In this document: piece by piece, positions 10,683 through 21,531 of the stretch | How positions within the stretch are numbered: the first letter of the stretch is position 1 | Layout: each line of letters begins with the position of its first letter | From: Candidatus Hoaglandella endobia | GTDB lineage: Bacteria > Pseudomonadota > Gammaproteobacteria > Enterobacterales > Enterobacteriaceae | DNA length: 64,000 nt | NCBI RefSeq assembly: GCF_900044015.1 | Contig: NZ_LN999835.1 | Span: 336,365-400,364, forward strand | Reading direction: 5' to 3' | Notes under the pieces: generated by a model | What the model was told of the DNA's origin: nothing | The model's input: only the letters and a program-made list of their open reading frames with translations | The model's database searches: none | Made by a program: the position numbers and the translations under genes

Positions 10683-12272
10683 TTATATTAATATGAGCTT
10701 CAATATTAGCAAATACAAGCTACCAGCCAGTATAATAGCCACAGGTAGCGTTAATACCCAAGCCATCAAAATATGTTTTATTGTCTTGCCTTGTACGCCG
10801 CTACCATCAACCAGCATAGTACCGGTTACCGCTGATGACAAAACATGGGTAGTTGACACCGGCATGCCGGTATAGCTGGCGATACAGATGGATACTGCCG
10901 CGGTCATCTGCGCCGACAGTCCCTGAGCATAGGTCAGGTCTTGTTTACCGATCTTCTCACCAATGGTGGTGGAGATCCGACGCCAGCCAATCATGGTTCC
11001 TAACGACAGCGCCAGAGCGACGGCAATAATAATCCATATTGGCGCATACTCAACCATATCCAATAAATCCTGGCGCAGCTTACTCAATAAGCGCTTATCC
11101 ATAGTGGACGTTTCCGGAAACTTAGCCACTTTATCAGCAGTGTCGGCAATACAAATCAGCAGGTAACGAACGTAAGAGCGCTCTTCCGGATTTAATTGCT
11201 CATAACTGTTAAGTTTGCCAAACAGTAATAAAGCTCTATTAATAGCTATTAGAGCGTTAGACAGATTACAGGAAAACTCCTTACTTCCTGCATGAGCCTG
11301 ACTATTCGCTAATTTGGCGCTACTATCGGCCGATAGTAACAGAGGCGAACCACTGTTGGCAGTAGCGGTATTTACTGCCCCTAGAGGAGGAGGTGTTATC
11401 TGCTCATTATAATCGATGACGTGAAATAAGGAGCTATGATGCTGGATGTAGTATTGCTGTAAATAATTTATGGCATCTCTGGTGCGGCTAATATCGTAAC
11501 TGCTGGCGTTCATATTAACCACAAAACCCGCTGGAGCAACCCCTATAAGCATCACCATAATAAGTCCGATACCTTTCTGACCGTCGTTAGCGCCATGAGA
11601 AAAGCTTACCCCGACGGCAGAAATGATTAGGGCGATGCGGGTCAAAAATGGTGGTTGACTCTTGCCATCTTGTTTTTCTCGTTCTACAGGCGTTAAATGA
11701 AGACGCTGGCGCTTTTGGGTGTTACTCAAGGAGTAGTGGCGCAGGATCAATACCATCGCCCCAGCTAGCACCAATCCTACTACCGGCGATATGATAAGCG
11801 ACAAAAAAATTTCAATTAATTTAGGAGTGTTCAGTGCCTGCATCACTGAGTTATCACTTACTAGTGCATTGGTCAGACCAATTCCTATGATAGCCCCAAT
11901 AAGGGTGTGCGAGCTAGAAGCTGGTAAACCGAAATACCAGGTACCAAAATTCCACAAGATTGCCGCTAGTAGCATAGCAAATATCATTGCCAGGCTATGA
12001 GCAGAGCTCACATTAAGCAATACATCGGTTGGCAAGAGATGAACGATGGTATAGGCCACGCTCAACCCTCCCATCCATACTCCAATAAAATTAAATACGC
12101 CAGACATGGCGCTCGCTAGTTGCGAGCGTAAGGCACGGGTGTATATGACGATTGCCACGGCATTTGCGGTATCGTGAAAACCATTTATCGCTTCATACAC
12201 CAAGACAAAAATTAATGCGAGCACCAACATTAAACCAGTCTTGAGTTCCAGGCCAGTAAATAAATGTAGCAT
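10683..12272 (-). CDS. pitA: Low-affinity inorganic phosphate transporter PitA
   Basis: PitA is an inner-membrane metal-phosphate/H+ symporter. The 529-residue protein is longer than E. coli PitA (499). It shows the duplicated PHO-4 signature regions: [16 protein letters not shown] near the N terminus and [13 protein letters not shown] in the middle, plus [16 protein letters not shown] near the C terminus, with about ten hydrophobic segments. The extra length is in the central hydrophilic loop around residues 290-345, which is poorly conserved. In E. coli pitA lies in the same neighbourhood as prlC-rsmJ; the uspA, uspB and dtpB genes between them are gone here. Confidence 0.94.
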   Translation of the reverse strand: MLHLFTGLELKTGLMLVLALIFVLVYEAINGFHDTANAVAIVIYTRALRSQLASAMSGVFNFIGVWMGGLSVAYTIVHLLPTDVLLNVSSAHSLAMIFAMLLAAILWNFGTWYFGLPASSSHTLIGAIIGIGLTNALVSDNSVMQALNTPKLIEIFLSLIISPVVGLVLAGAMVLILRHYSLSNTQKRQRLHLTPVEREKQDGKSQPPFLTRIALIISAVGVSFSHGANDGQKGIGLIMVMLIGVAPAGFVVNMNASSYDISRTRDAINYLQQYYIQHHSSLFHVIDYNEQITPPPLGAVNTATANSGSPLLLSADSSAKLANSQAHAGSKEFSCNLSNALIAINRALLLFGKLNSYEQLNPEERSYVRYLLICIADTADKVAKFPETSTMDKRLLSKLRQDLLDMVEYAPIWIIIAVALALSLGTMIGWRRISTTIGEKIGKQDLTYAQGLSAQMTAAVSICIASYTGMPVSTTHVLSSAVTGTMLVDGSGVQGKTIKHILMAWVLTLPVAIILAGSLYLLILKLILI

Positions 12273-12591
12273 AAAGCATTACGCCATTGTTTAGATATTA
12301 ATAGGCCGTATTCTCCGCAACAACATAAACAACATAGCCGTTGGAAAACATATAAATTAAAAATAGACATTGTACTGACAAATAGAAGATTTTATCTAAT
12401 CTAGCAATGTTATTGCTCACAATGTTATTTATCACAGCAATAGCAAGATAATTATGTTGCAGTTTTGTTATATTATACTGAGTCAGTACTCGGTCAGTAA
12501 TACTATTTACGGTCATAATTCAAGAATATATCCAAGAAAATAACTAGAGTAAATTAATAGGGGTGGGCCATCGATTGGCCGCCGTAGCTGA
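12273..12591. other. Spacer between accA and pitA, no gene seen
   Basis: This 319-bp AT-rich stretch contains an unconserved 72-codon open frame that I do not regard as a gene. Short direct repeats such as CAATGTTATT occur. It must hold the pitA promoter and the end of the accA transcript, but I cannot point to a convincing hexamer pair or a terminator. Confidence 0.5.
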
Positions 12592-13551
12592 TCAGCAATA
12601 ACCGTAATTCATCAGTCGATGATAGCGACGGTCGAGTAATTCTTCTTCGCTGAGACTATCCAGCTCAGACAAATCAGCTAGCAATTGTGCCTTCAGCGAG
12701 GCAGCAACAGCGGGAACATCGCGATGGGCACCTCCCAATGGCTCGGGCACGATACTATCTATCAGCTTCAGCTCTTTCAGCCTAGCAGCGATAATGCCCA
12801 TAGCTTCGGCTGCGATTGGCGCCTTATCTACGTTCTTCCACAAAATGGAGGCACAGCCTTCTGGAGAGATGACAGAATAGGTGCTGTACTCTAGCATGTT
12901 AACCTTATCGCCCACGCCAATTGCTAGTGCGCCGCCGGAGCCTCCCTCACCTATCACGGTGCAAATCACTGGGATGCGCAAGCCTGACATTTCACGCAAA
13001 TTTTTGGCAATAGCCTCAGATTGGCCGCGCTCTTCAGCTCCAACTCCGGGATATGCGCCCGGGGTATCAATAGAAGTTAGCAGCGGCATTTTAAAACGGT
13101 CGGCCATTTTCATTAGCCGCAGCGCTTTTCGATAGCCTTCCGGTGCTGGCATACCGAAGTTGCGGCGGATCTTATCTTTAGTTTCACGACCTTTCTGATG
13201 GCCGATGATCATGACGGGCCGTGTATCTAGGCGAGCGATGCCGCCGACGATGGCTTTATCATCAGCATAGGCGCGATCGCCAGCCAATTCGTCAAAATCG
13301 GTGAAGATATGCCGGATATAATCCAACGTATAGGGACGCATCGGGTGCCTCGCAAGCTGGGCAATTTGCCAGGCCCCTAGATCGGAGAAAATTTTATGGG
13401 TCAACTCAATACTTTTTTTGCGTAGGCGCTGTACCTCTTCGTCTAGATTAATATCTAATTTTTTATCTTGGCGACTGACTACAGTCAGCGAGTCAATTTT
13501 CGCTTCCAGATCTACAATAGGCTGCTCAAAATCAAGAAAATTCAGACTCAT
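12592..13551 (-). CDS. accA: Acetyl-CoA carboxylase carboxyltransferase subunit alpha
   Basis: AccA with AccD transfers CO2 from carboxybiotin to acetyl-CoA, giving malonyl-CoA for fatty acid synthesis. It has 319 residues, exactly the E. coli length. The crotonase-fold core is intact: [38 protein letters not shown] and [15 protein letters not shown], which forms the oxyanion region. It follows the dnaE locus as in E. coli. BirA in this window would biotinylate the AccB partner, which lies elsewhere. Shared context with fabA and fabZ indicates that fatty acid synthesis is kept. Confidence 0.97.
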   Translation of the reverse strand: MSLNFLDFEQPIVDLEAKIDSLTVVSRQDKKLDINLDEEVQRLRKKSIELTHKIFSDLGAWQIAQLARHPMRPYTLDYIRHIFTDFDELAGDRAYADDKAIVGGIARLDTRPVMIIGHQKGRETKDKIRRNFGMPAPEGYRKALRLMKMADRFKMPLLTSIDTPGAYPGVGAEERGQSEAIAKNLREMSGLRIPVICTVIGEGGSGGALAIGVGDKVNMLEYSTYSVISPEGCASILWKNVDKAPIAAEAMGIIAARLKELKLIDSIVPEPLGGAHRDVPAVAASLKAQLLADLSELDSLSEEELLDRRYHRLMNYGYC

Positions 13552-13564
13552 ATTTTTCCTATAA

Positions 13565-13823
13565 TCAATATGCTAATTTAACCTGTTCAGTACCCACAAG
13601 CGTGCGCAAATCATTCAGCAAACGGTCAGTTGGTGTCACTAGCCAGGGGGAGGGGGCACCCCAAAGCATAACCGTGCGCGTGCATTCTGCCGTCGATAAT
13701 AAATATGTACTGGAATTGTTCCTGATCGATGGGGTTCCAACATCGATGGGTTCCAACGATAAACGGAGACGGTTTAACGGTTTAAAAGCTGGTCATCAAT
13801 ACTGCTAGTATTTTTTCACGTGC
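13565..13823 (-). pseudogene. dnaE: Relic of the dnaE 3' end (tau-binding domain)
   Basis: Downstream of the dnaE stop, the C-terminal codons of DnaE are still recognisable in mixed frames. AREK follows the stop immediately, then IDDQLLNR, then NRLRLSLEP, and finally TDRLLNDLRTLVGTEQVKL, which matches the E. coli C terminus SDRLLNDLRGLIGSEQVEL. Lesions visible are a GAG/GAA-to-TAG nonsense change, loss of several codons after AREK, an 8-bp tandem duplication (CGGTTTAA twice, 13770-13785 on the plus strand), a near-perfect 16-17 bp tandem duplication near 13726-13758, and an expanded C-rich run. This debris cannot encode the domain. Confidence 0.88.
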
Positions 13824-16800
13824 CTAGCTGATATCTATTAGTTTGCAGGCGGTCATCTTAAGGCCACCGTTAAAATCATCAAAGCTGATCTGTCCTTGAG
13901 CGATAAGAATACGGTATTTTTTTAGCAAATGCTGGTATTTTTTGAGTGCATTTTTAAATAGCATCACGTCCAACCGACCGGACTGATCATCAAGGGTACA
14001 AACTCCTATCCGGTTACCGTGCTTGGTGACTGTGACGCGTGCCGACAGTACTAATCCTCCCGCGGTAGCCATCTTCCCGCGTTCAGTTGGCTGCATATCT
14101 TTCAGACGCACACCGTCCGTATAGCGTTCTATCTCGTGTAAATACTGAGTGATAGGATGGCCAGTTAAATACTGGCCAAGCGTCTCGCACTCGCCGTCTA
14201 GTAATACCTGTTCCGGCCAGGGCGAGACAGTACTGTAAGAGGCTTCTACTGCTTCAGGCTTATCCGCCAATACGCCGAACATATCCCCTTGCCCGATTGC
14301 CTTGGCCTTGGTGTGCTGCTCAGCAGCTTTGAGCGCTTTGCTAAGTGAATTCATCATCGCCGCACGGTGTGGTCCTAAGCGGTCGAAGGCGCCGGACATA
14401 ATTAGCTTCTCCAGTACCCGGCGGTTAAGTTTTTTGATATTGGTACGCGCACATAAATTGAATAATTCAAGAAAAGGGCCATCGTTATTACGAGCTTCGA
14501 TCATGGCCTCAATAGGTCCCTTGCCAACCCCTTTAATAGCACCGATGCCATAAACTATCTCTCCCTCGTCGTTAACGTGAAAATGATATTGGCCAATGTT
14601 AATGTCTGGTGGTAGAACTTTGATCCCCATGCGCAGACATTCATCCACTAACCCAACCATCTTATCGGTATTGTCCATATCGGCGGTCATTACTGCAGCC
14701 ATAAATTCAGCAGGATAATGGGCTTTCAACCACAATGTCTGATAAGACACCAATGCATAGGCGGCAGAATGAGATTTATTAAAACCGTAACCAGCAAATT
14801 TCTCTAGTAAATCAAAGATTTTTATTGCTAGTTTGCCATCTATGCCGATACGCTGAGCGCCGGCTTTGAACACTGAACGCTGTTTAGCCATCTCCTCTGG
14901 TTTCTTTTTACCCATTGCGCGGCGTAATATATCCGCGCCCCCCAAAGTGTATCCTGCCAACACCTGGGCAATTTGCATTACCTGTTCTTGATATAAAATA
15001 ATGCCATAAGTTGACTCAAGCACCGGCTGCAATGATTCGTGTTGCCACTCTATATCGGGGTAAGAGATAGCTTCACGGCCGTGCTTACGGTCGATGAAAT
15101 TATTCACCATACTAGACTGTAGCGGTCCTGGTCTGAACAGTGCCACTAACGCTATCATGTCCTCGAAACAATCCGGTTGCAAACGCTTGATTAAATCCTT
15201 CATCCCCCGCGATTCTAACTGAAATACCGCTGTAGTTTCGGAGCGCTGTAGCATATCAAAACTTTTCTGATCATTTAACGGTATTGCGGCGATATCGATA
15301 GGCGCCAACCTATAGCGCTCGCGCCGGAGGTTAATCATTTCCAGCGCCCAGTTAATGATAGTTAAGGTGCGCAAACCAAGAAAGTCAAACTTGACCAGGC
15401 CCGCATATTCCACATCGTTTTTATCAAACTGGGTAACCGGATGATTTCCTTCAGAATCACAATAAATTGGAGAGAAATCAGTAATTTTGGTGGGCGCAAT
15501 TACTACGCCTCCAGCATGCTTGCCCACGTTACGTGTCACTCCTTCGAGTTTACGCGCCATATCAATTAGCGCTTTGATCTCCTCGTCGGAACTATAGAGT
15601 GCCTGCAGCTGCGGCTCAGCAGCGAAGGCTTTTTCTAGAGTCATGCCAGGATCAGGCGGTACCAGCTTGGAAATGCGATCGATAAAACTATAAGGATGGC
15701 CCAACACGCGGCCTACATCACGGATTACCGCTTTAGCTGCCATAGTACCAAACGTTATAATTTGCGAAACCGCGTCGCGGCCATAGGTCTCGGCCACATG
15801 ATCAATAACTAGATCGCGTTTCTCCATACAGAAGTCCACATCGAAATCTGGCATCGACAGGCGTTCCGGGTTTAGGAAACGTTCAAAAAGCAGATCGAAT
15901 GCTAGCGGATCGAGATCTGTGATTTTAAGTGCATAGGCTACTAGCGATCCAGCTCCTGATCCGCGTCCTGGTCCTACCGGAACTCCGTTGTCCTTAGACC
16001 ATTGGATAAACTCCATCACTATCAGGAAATAGCTAGGAAAGCCAATCTGATTGATGACTTGAAGTTCGTTTTCTAGGCGTTCATAATAAGGGAGACGTTT
16101 TTCCCGTCGCTCATCAGCATCGGAGAACAAGAAAGTAAGCCGTTCTTCCAAGCCGTCGCGGGCGCATTTGATAAGATAATCCGCGGTAGACATCTTTCCA
16201 GTCGGAAACTTCGGTAGAAAATACTCGCCGAGGCGGATGCTGACATTGCAGCGCCTGGCGATTTCTACGCTGTTTGCCAAGGCTTCAGGCAGGCCGGTAA
16301 ACAGCTCGACCATCTCCGTTTCGCTGCGCATATATTGCTGCGCACTGTAATGACGTGGCCTTTTATCGTCATACAGAGTAAATCCATTATGGATAGCCAC
16401 GCGAATTTCATGAGCATCAAAATCATCCGGTATCATGAATCGTACATCGTTTGTAGCTACCAATGGTAAATTATGCCGCGCTGCTAGTTCCACCGCAGCA
16501 TGTAAATAGCTCTCTTCATCCGTCCGTCCGGTGCGAATGAGCTCAAGATAATAGCAGTCGGAAAAATAGCTTTGATAAAACTCCAGGCACTGCTCTACCT
16601 GAAACATATTGCCACGCATTAAGTATTTGCCTACGTCTCCTTTGCGTGCGCCAGAGAGTAAAATTAAGCCTTCGCGATGGCTGATCAGCCAGTCACGATC
16701 AATAACTGGACCAACATCTCCATAACCACGCTTATAGGCCTGTGAAATGAGCATCGTTAAATTTTGGTAGCCAACGTTATTGGCAGCTAAAATAGTTAGT

Positions 16801-17048
16801 TCTGCTAGCTCTTCCCCCAGCATCTTGCTTTGTACTAGAAAATCGGCGCCAATAATAGGTTTGATGCCGGCGCTATGAGCAGCGCTATAAAATTTAACTA
16901 AACCGCAAAGATTTGTAAAATCTGTAATCGCTAGTGCCGGCATGTTCAGTGCCGTAGCTTTTTTTACTAGCGTCCATACTTTAGCCAGACCATCTCTCAT
17001 AGAGTAATCGCTGTGCACGCGCAAGTGAATAAAACGTGGTTCAGCCAT
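13824..17048 (-). CDS. dnaE: DNA polymerase III alpha subunit, C-terminally truncated
   Basis: DnaE is the replicative polymerase catalytic subunit. The reading frame gives 1074 residues against 1160 in E. coli. The PHP domain ([16 protein letters not shown]), palm with catalytic Asp residues ([14 protein letters not shown]), fingers, the internal beta-clamp motif QGDMF (E. coli QADMF) and the OB fold through [14 protein letters not shown] are all present. The protein then ends at a TAG where E. coli continues DEAREK. What is lost is the C-terminal domain that binds tau, the clamp-loader subunit that tethers polymerases at the fork. Its 3' debris is the preceding entry. The polymerase core should still be active; coupling at the fork is in doubt. 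Confidence 0.95.
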   Translation of the reverse strand: MAEPRFIHLRVHSDYSMRDGLAKVWTLVKKATALNMPALAITDFTNLCGLVKFYSAAHSAGIKPIIGADFLVQSKMLGEELAELTILAANNVGYQNLTMLISQAYKRGYGDVGPVIDRDWLISHREGLILLSGARKGDVGKYLMRGNMFQVEQCLEFYQSYFSDCYYLELIRTGRTDEESYLHAAVELAARHNLPLVATNDVRFMIPDDFDAHEIRVAIHNGFTLYDDKRPRHYSAQQYMRSETEMVELFTGLPEALANSVEIARRCNVSIRLGEYFLPKFPTGKMSTADYLIKCARDGLEERLTFLFSDADERREKRLPYYERLENELQVINQIGFPSYFLIVMEFIQWSKDNGVPVGPGRGSGAGSLVAYALKITDLDPLAFDLLFERFLNPERLSMPDFDVDFCMEKRDLVIDHVAETYGRDAVSQIITFGTMAAKAVIRDVGRVLGHPYSFIDRISKLVPPDPGMTLEKAFAAEPQLQALYSSDEEIKALIDMARKLEGVTRNVGKHAGGVVIAPTKITDFSPIYCDSEGNHPVTQFDKNDVEYAGLVKFDFLGLRTLTIINWALEMINLRRERYRLAPIDIAAIPLNDQKSFDMLQRSETTAVFQLESRGMKDLIKRLQPDCFEDMIALVALFRPGPLQSSMVNNFIDRKHGREAISYPDIEWQHESLQPVLESTYGIILYQEQVMQIAQVLAGYTLGGADILRRAMGKKKPEEMAKQRSVFKAGAQRIGIDGKLAIKIFDLLEKFAGYGFNKSHSAAYALVSYQTLWLKAHYPAEFMAAVMTADMDNTDKMVGLVDECLRMGIKVLPPDINIGQYHFHVNDEGEIVYGIGAIKGVGKGPIEAMIEARNNDGPFLELFNLCARTNIKKLNRRVLEKLIMSGAFDRLGPHRAAMMNSLSKALKAAEQHTKAKAIGQGDMFGVLADKPEAVEASYSTVSPWPEQVLLDGECETLGQYLTGHPITQYLHEIERYTDGVRLKDMQPTERGKMATAGGLVLSARVTVTKHGNRIGVCTLDDQSGRLDVMLFKNALKKYQHLLKKYRILIAQGQISFDDFNGGLKMTACKLIDIS

Positions 17049-17283
17049 GTTCTCTACCCGAGATCATATCGGGGCGCGTCAGTCTTAAGCTTAAGATAAG
17101 ATGCACCGTTAAAATGTTCATGTTAGCTCCAAGTGACAGAAGAACTGGGCCAAAGCTGCGTCGATGAGTGGCACCATGCAGCCCCCAGTATTTATAGAGA
17201 TGCAAGTCTGCCGGATAAATGATATCATCCTTTGTCCCGCTATTAACTTTGTCCAAGCCGGCAATTAACGGTACTGCCGGATA
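17041..17283 (-). pseudogene. rnhB: rnhB relic (RNase HII) with internal deletion
   Basis: Between lpxB and dnaE, where E. coli has rnhB, an open frame joins two pieces of RNase HII. An N-terminal scrap, PLIAGLDK, corresponds to E. coli PIAGLNDSKK, and a C-terminal piece, LHGATHRRSFGPV, matches EHGATEHHRRSFGPV. The roughly 120 codons between them are gone, and the N-terminal GVDEVGRG motif is also missing, so all the acidic catalytic residues (DEDD) are absent. The frame runs into the dnaE start. It cannot be an active nuclease. The location and matching ends make the identification firm. Confidence 0.85.
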
Positions 17284-17321
17284 GAAAAAAGATTTTTAAT
17301 GCGTATTGCTACCTGAATTAA

Positions 17322-18479
17322 TTAAAGATTAATCAATGCTAGTACTGCGCGCGCTGCTTGTTCATCGGCATTACAGCGGATCTGCTTATGTAAATGGCGA
17401 AACGTAGCCAACAGAGCTGTGCGTTTCTTATCATCGTCTAGTAGGGGCATGATAGCCGCAGCAAGGGCATCTGGTCGGCACGCTTTCTGTAATAACTCTA
17501 TCACTAGTTCACGTCCGGCCAGCAAATTAGGTAGCGATACCCAAGACGTCTTCACCAACTGCCGCGCCAGAGCAAAAGTCAATGGTTTCATACGATAACC
17601 CACTACCATGGGACACTTTGCTAGCATACACTCCAGCGCCGCAGTACCAGAGGCCAATAGGGCAGCATCGGCAGCAATCATCGCCTGACATGCCTGCTGA
17701 TTATCCAGCAGCCGTACAGGTAGCGCCGGTGCTACTTGCTCTTTAATATGCTCGAATTGTGCGCGACGAGCTGCATTAACTAATGGTACGAGAATCTCTA
17801 GACCTGGAAAACGTTTGCGCAGCTGCAAGGCGGCGAGTAAAAAATCTGTGCTCAGCATTCCCACCTCGCTCTGGCGACTACCGGGCAGCAACACCAGACA
17901 TCGCGCGGCGGTAGGTATGCCCAAACAGCGACGCGCGGCGTCTTTATCCGGGTACAGCGGCATAGCATCAGCCAGCGTATGGCCGATGAACTGGCAGGGA
18001 ACGTTGAAGCGGTCGTAAAAATCTTTCTCGAACGGTAGAAAGGCTAGAACGTTATCCGTAGCGCGTCCTATTTTAAACACCCGTTTTTGGCGCCAGGCCC
18101 AAATAGAAGGGCATACATAATGGATGGTGCGAATACCACGCCGCTTCAGTCGTTCCTCCAGCGTAATCGTAAAATCAGGCGCATCAATACCAACAAAAAC
18201 ATCTGGACGCAGGGAGGCGAAGCGCCGAGTTAAGTCACGGCGAATGCGCAATAACCGCGGCAGACGCTCAAATACCTCTACGATCCCCATCACCGCTAGT
18301 TCCTCCATGTCATACCAAGCTTCCATGCCCTCAGCTTGCATGAGGGGACCGGCAATACCTACAAAGCAAGCTTCAGGTATGTGACCGCGTAATGCGCGTA
18401 TCAGTCCAGCACCTAGAATATCGCCGGAAGTTTCACCGGCTACCAGCCCGATTGTAATCGGCCGCTCCGACATAATCAT
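17322..18479 (-). CDS. lpxB: Lipid-A-disaccharide synthase LpxB
   Basis: LpxB is a peripheral inner-membrane GT-B glycosyltransferase that condenses UDP-2,3-diacylglucosamine with lipid X to form the lipid A disaccharide. It has 385 residues against 382 in E. coli. It starts with the conserved [20 protein letters not shown] and includes [20 protein letters not shown] and [20 protein letters not shown]. The ATG at 18479 overlaps the lpxA TGA (ATGA); a second ATG two codons in (18473) gives a start closer to E. coli MTEQRP. It is part of the lpxD-fabZ-lpxA-lpxB run. Confidence 0.97.
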   Translation of the reverse strand: MIMSERPITIGLVAGETSGDILGAGLIRALRGHIPEACFVGIAGPLMQAEGMEAWYDMEELAVMGIVEVFERLPRLLRIRRDLTRRFASLRPDVFVGIDAPDFTITLEERLKRRGIRTIHYVCPSIWAWRQKRVFKIGRATDNVLAFLPFEKDFYDRFNVPCQFIGHTLADAMPLYPDKDAARRCLGIPTAARCLVLLPGSRQSEVGMLSTDFLLAALQLRKRFPGLEILVPLVNAARRAQFEHIKEQVAPALPVRLLDNQQACQAMIAADAALLASGTAALECMLAKCPMVVGYRMKPLTFALARQLVKTSWVSLPNLLAGRELVIELLQKACRPDALAAAIMPLLDDDKKRTALLATFRHLHKQIRCNADEQAARAVLALINL

Positions 18480-19264
18480 CGAATAATACCCCGCTGCGAT
18501 CGGGATAGAAAATCCAAAAAGGTATTTACTAACTGATGCGCTTGCGCCAACCTCTCTAGTTCCGTTTTAGCTTCGTCAAGGGTTTTGCCGCTACGGTAAA
18601 TAATTTTATAGGCGACGCGGATAACATGAAGCGCAGCACGATCGAAACCATGGCGTTTGAGCCCTTCGATATTTAAGCCGAACGGCGTAGCGTGGTTACC
18701 CTGGGCGATAACAAACGGTGGCACATCCTGAGCGATGCCTGAGCAGCCGCCAACCATCACGTAGGAACCAATATGACAAAATTGATGCACAGCAGTCATA
18801 CCGCCGATAATAGCGTAGTCATCAATCGAGACGTGCCCGCCAAGAGTGGCATTATTGGCCAAAATACAGTGATTACCTATAGTGCAGTCATGAGCAATAT
18901 GGGCATTAACCATCAGCAAATTATCATTACCTACCTTGGTCACTTTTTCGCCTTGTAACGTGCCCCGATGGATAGTAACGCTTTCTCTGATCAGGTTACG
19001 GTGTCCAATTTCCACCCGCGTCGGCTCGCCCGCATATTTTAAATCCTGATTTACTTCTCCAATGGAGGCGAACTGATAAATATTATTATCTTCACCTATA
19101 CTTGTGATACCGTTTACTACCACATGGGATTTAAGCACCGTGCGCGCACCAATCTCTACCTGCGGCCCTATAAAGCAAAAAGGGCCGATATGCGCACTAG
19201 CATGGATGATTGCCCCGTTTTCCACAATGGCGTGAGGATGGATAAAGGCTAATTGATCAATCAT
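18476..19264 (-). CDS. lpxA: UDP-N-acetylglucosamine acyltransferase LpxA
   Basis: LpxA transfers a hydroxyacyl chain from ACP to UDP-GlcNAc, the first step of lipid A synthesis. The 262 residues equal the E. coli length when started at [15 protein letters not shown]; an upstream in-frame extension of nine codons is not conserved. The left-handed beta-helix hexapeptide repeats fill residues 1-190, and [15 protein letters not shown] contains the catalytic His. The C-terminal helical domain follows. The start is 4 bp downstream of the fabZ stop and the stop overlaps lpxB. Confidence 0.97.
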   Translation of the reverse strand: MIDQLAFIHPHAIVENGAIIHASAHIGPFCFIGPQVEIGARTVLKSHVVVNGITSIGEDNNIYQFASIGEVNQDLKYAGEPTRVEIGHRNLIRESVTIHRGTLQGEKVTKVGNDNLLMVNAHIAHDCTIGNHCILANNATLGGHVSIDDYAIIGGMTAVHQFCHIGSYVMVGGCSGIAQDVPPFVIAQGNHATPFGLNIEGLKRHGFDRAALHVIRVAYKIIYRSGKTLDEAKTELERLAQAHQLVNTFLDFLSRSQRGIIR

Positions 19265-19268
19265 GTGC

Positions 19269-19724
19269 TCAGGCCTCCGGGCGACGGGCACACATCATAG
19301 ATGCTTCGCAAGCTACTTCGCTATCTATTTTGGCAATACCTTTAAAACGGGCAACGCCGCGACGTTCTTTAATAAATTCTACTTCGAGAATCATCTGATC
19401 GCCAGGTTGCACTGGACGTTTAAAACGGGCTTTATCAATAGCTGCGAAATAATAGAGTTCTCCTGGAGCTAGCTTGCCCGCGCTCTTAAATGCTAGAATA
19501 CCGGTTGCCTGAGCCAGAGCTTCCAAAATTAGCACACCAGGAAAAATTGGCTTTCCAGGGAAATGGCCCTGGAACAAGGGTTCATTAAAGGATACATTCT
19601 TCACAGCCCGCAGAAACTGTCCTTTCTCAAAATCTAGTACGCGGTCCACCAGTAAAAATGGAAAGCGATGAGGTAAAAGTTCTAATATCTCTTCAATATG
19701 CAGAGTATGAGTGTCAGTAGTCAA
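19269..19724 (-). CDS. fabZ: 3-hydroxyacyl-ACP dehydratase FabZ
   Basis: FabZ dehydrates beta-hydroxyacyl-ACP in fatty acid elongation and competes with LpxA/LpxD for hydroxyacyl-ACP. Started at a TTG (19724), giving [20 protein letters not shown], it has 151 residues, exactly the E. coli length. Upstream in-frame codons are not conserved, which decides the start. The hot-dog fold active site is visible as [20 protein letters not shown] with the catalytic His and Glu. It sits between lpxD and lpxA as in E. coli. Confidence 0.96.
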   Translation of the reverse strand: MTTDTHTLHIEEILELLPHRFPFLLVDRVLDFEKGQFLRAVKNVSFNEPLFQGHFPGKPIFPGVLILEALAQATGILAFKSAGKLAPGELYYFAAIDKARFKRPVQPGDQMILEVEFIKERRGVARFKGIAKIDSEVACEASMMCARRPEA

Positions 19725-19852
19725 AATACTCTTCCTGTCTGAACATGTGGCATTAACAACGCGGCCTGCTTTAATCCCAGCGGGACAACAGAAGCAGGCC
19801 GCGAATATCAAATAGCTAGCAGGGCAATGCTAATTAATCTACCCTGCACGCC

Positions 19853-20899
19853 TTATCCTCTTAAAGGAAGTAAGCGATTAAATTTCCCTAATTTGCGCTC
19901 TATAGCTTTGATTTTTTTGTTCATATAGCTAATATTCAACACTAATGCAGCGGTTTTACGCCACACTTTATTCTGCTGCAGCGGAATACCAGAAGAATAA
20001 ACGCCTGGTTCGGTTATCGGGCGCATGACCATACCCATACCGGTTACCGTAACTTTATCACAGATTGCAATATGGCCATTAATGACGCTTGCTCCGCCAA
20101 TCATGCAATAGCTGCCAATAGTCAGGCTACCAGCCATAATAACGCCGCCTGCAACAGCGGTATTGTCCCCAATTACGACGTTATGTGCAATCTGGCACTG
20201 ATTATCAATCATTACGCCATTTCCGATGCGGGTATCATCTAGCGCACCGCGATCAATAGTAGTACAAGCACCGATTTCCACCTGGTCGCCGATGATGACC
20301 CGACCAAGCTGGGGGATTTTGATCCAGTTACCGCTATCGTTGGCGTATCCAAAGCCGTCTGAGCCGATTACCGCACCGGATTGGATCAAACACTGCGCTC
20401 CGATACTGATGTCGTGATAGACGGTAACGTTCGCCCATAAGCGTGTACGAGCGCCAATGTGTGTATTCTTACCGATGAAGCAGCCGGGGCCTATTATAAC
20501 ATCATCTTTTAACACTACGCCGGATTCAATAACGGCGTTAGCTCCAATAGCCACCCTCTGGCCAAGGCTCACGTCTGGTGCGAGAACTGCACACGCACTA
20601 ATATTTTCTGCTGGCTTCGGTGTAGTGTCCATCAATTGCGCCATCCGGGCATAAGTCAAATAAGGATTATCAACCACCAGTGCAGCGCAGGTACTAAACG
20701 GCAGGTTTTCTTCTGTAAGAACTACTGCCGACGCCTGACATGAAGAGAGTTTATCGCGAAAACGGCTGTCAGAAAAAAACGTAATATGGCCTGCTTGTGC
20801 GCTGCTTATAGAGGCAATACCGGTGATGATGAGCTCGCTATCACCGTGCAATTTTGCATCCAACTGCTGTGCTAAATCAGCCAGTCGAATTGAAGACAT
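19853..20899 (-). CDS. lpxD: UDP-3-O-acyl-glucosamine N-acyltransferase LpxD
   Basis: LpxD adds the second hydroxyacyl chain, to the amino group of UDP-3-O-acyl-GlcN, in lipid A synthesis. It has 348 residues against 341 in E. coli. The N-terminal uridine-binding domain ([18 protein letters not shown]) is followed by a long left-handed beta-helix with GSDGFGYA and the catalytic-His segment [15 protein letters not shown], and a C-terminal helix. It lies 3 bp after skp. A 128-bp gap separates it from fabZ. Confidence 0.97.
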   Translation of the reverse strand: MSSIRLADLAQQLDAKLHGDSELIITGIASISSAQAGHITFFSDSRFRDKLSSCQASAVVLTEENLPFSTCAALVVDNPYLTYARMAQLMDTTPKPAENISACAVLAPDVSLGQRVAIGANAVIESGVVLKDDVIIGPGCFIGKNTHIGARTRLWANVTVYHDISIGAQCLIQSGAVIGSDGFGYANDSGNWIKIPQLGRVIIGDQVEIGACTTIDRGALDDTRIGNGVMIDNQCQIAHNVVIGDNTAVAGGVIMAGSLTIGSYCMIGGASVINGHIAICDKVTVTGMGMVMRPITEPGVYSSGIPLQQNKVWRKTAALVLNISYMNKKIKAIERKLGKFNRLLPLRG

Positions 20900-20902
20900 G
20901 AT

Positions 20903-21412
20903 TTATTTCACCTGTTTCATAACTTCAGCGGTGATGTCTTTTGCATTACTAGCATACGCCACGGCATTAGCGTCGATCACCACGGCATAACCTTCTTTGG
21001 TGGCAATTTTTTTCACCGCGTCCTGAATATAACTAAGAATTTTATTGCGTTCTTCCGTCTGACGACAGCGGTTGTCTTGCTCGAAAGCCTGCGCTTTATT
21101 GGAAAAAGTTTTGCGCTGCGCCATTACTGCTTTTTCTAAAGCGCTACGCTCGCTGGCTTTCATTGTAGATCCTTCACGCTGCAGGCGCTGTATTTTAGTC
21201 TGCAGATCACGCTCCATAGATTGAAGCTCAGTAGCGCGGCCCTGAAATTCGTTTTCAAGCTGTTTCGCAACCACAGCACGCTGTGGAGACTGCTGAAAGA
21301 TGCTAGAGACGTTAACTACCGCAATTTTATCGGAACCATGCGCAGTACCTGCGGTAGTTACGAGTGCGAAACCTACTATGCCAGCGGCATATAACCACTT
21401 TTTAACTTTCAC
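20903..21412 (-). CDS. skp: Periplasmic chaperone Skp
   Basis: Skp is a trimeric periplasmic chaperone that holds unfolded outer-membrane proteins on their way to BamA. A GTG start at 21412 is chosen because AAGGAG lies six bases before it; a TTG two codons upstream lies too close to that site. The 169-residue product has a signal peptide ([23 protein letters not shown], cleavage near AHG-SD), a long charged coiled-coil tentacle region and the conserved end DANAVAY...[11 protein letters not shown]. It lies between bamA and lpxD as in E. coli. Confidence 0.94.
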   Translation of the reverse strand: MKVKKWLYAAGIVGFALVTTAGTAHGSDKIAVVNVSSIFQQSPQRAVVAKQLENEFQGRATELQSMERDLQTKIQRLQREGSTMKASERSALEKAVMAQRKTFSNKAQAFEQDNRCRQTEERNKILSYIQDAVKKIATKEGYAVVIDANAVAYASNAKDITAEVMKQVK

Positions 21413-21531
21413 TATCAACTCCTTAATAAAGGTTGGTATTTGACTTGATAAAAGTAAACTGATGTATCAATTAATATCTTAATCACAGGCTGCAATATCG
21501 TCCTGCTATTTACCTGCATATCAGCGTAAGA

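Noticed and set aside
12298-12516. 72-codon minus-strand open frame between pitA and accA
   Set aside because: Its composition is AT-spacer-like, there is no Shine-Dalgarno, and no similarity to any family I recognise.
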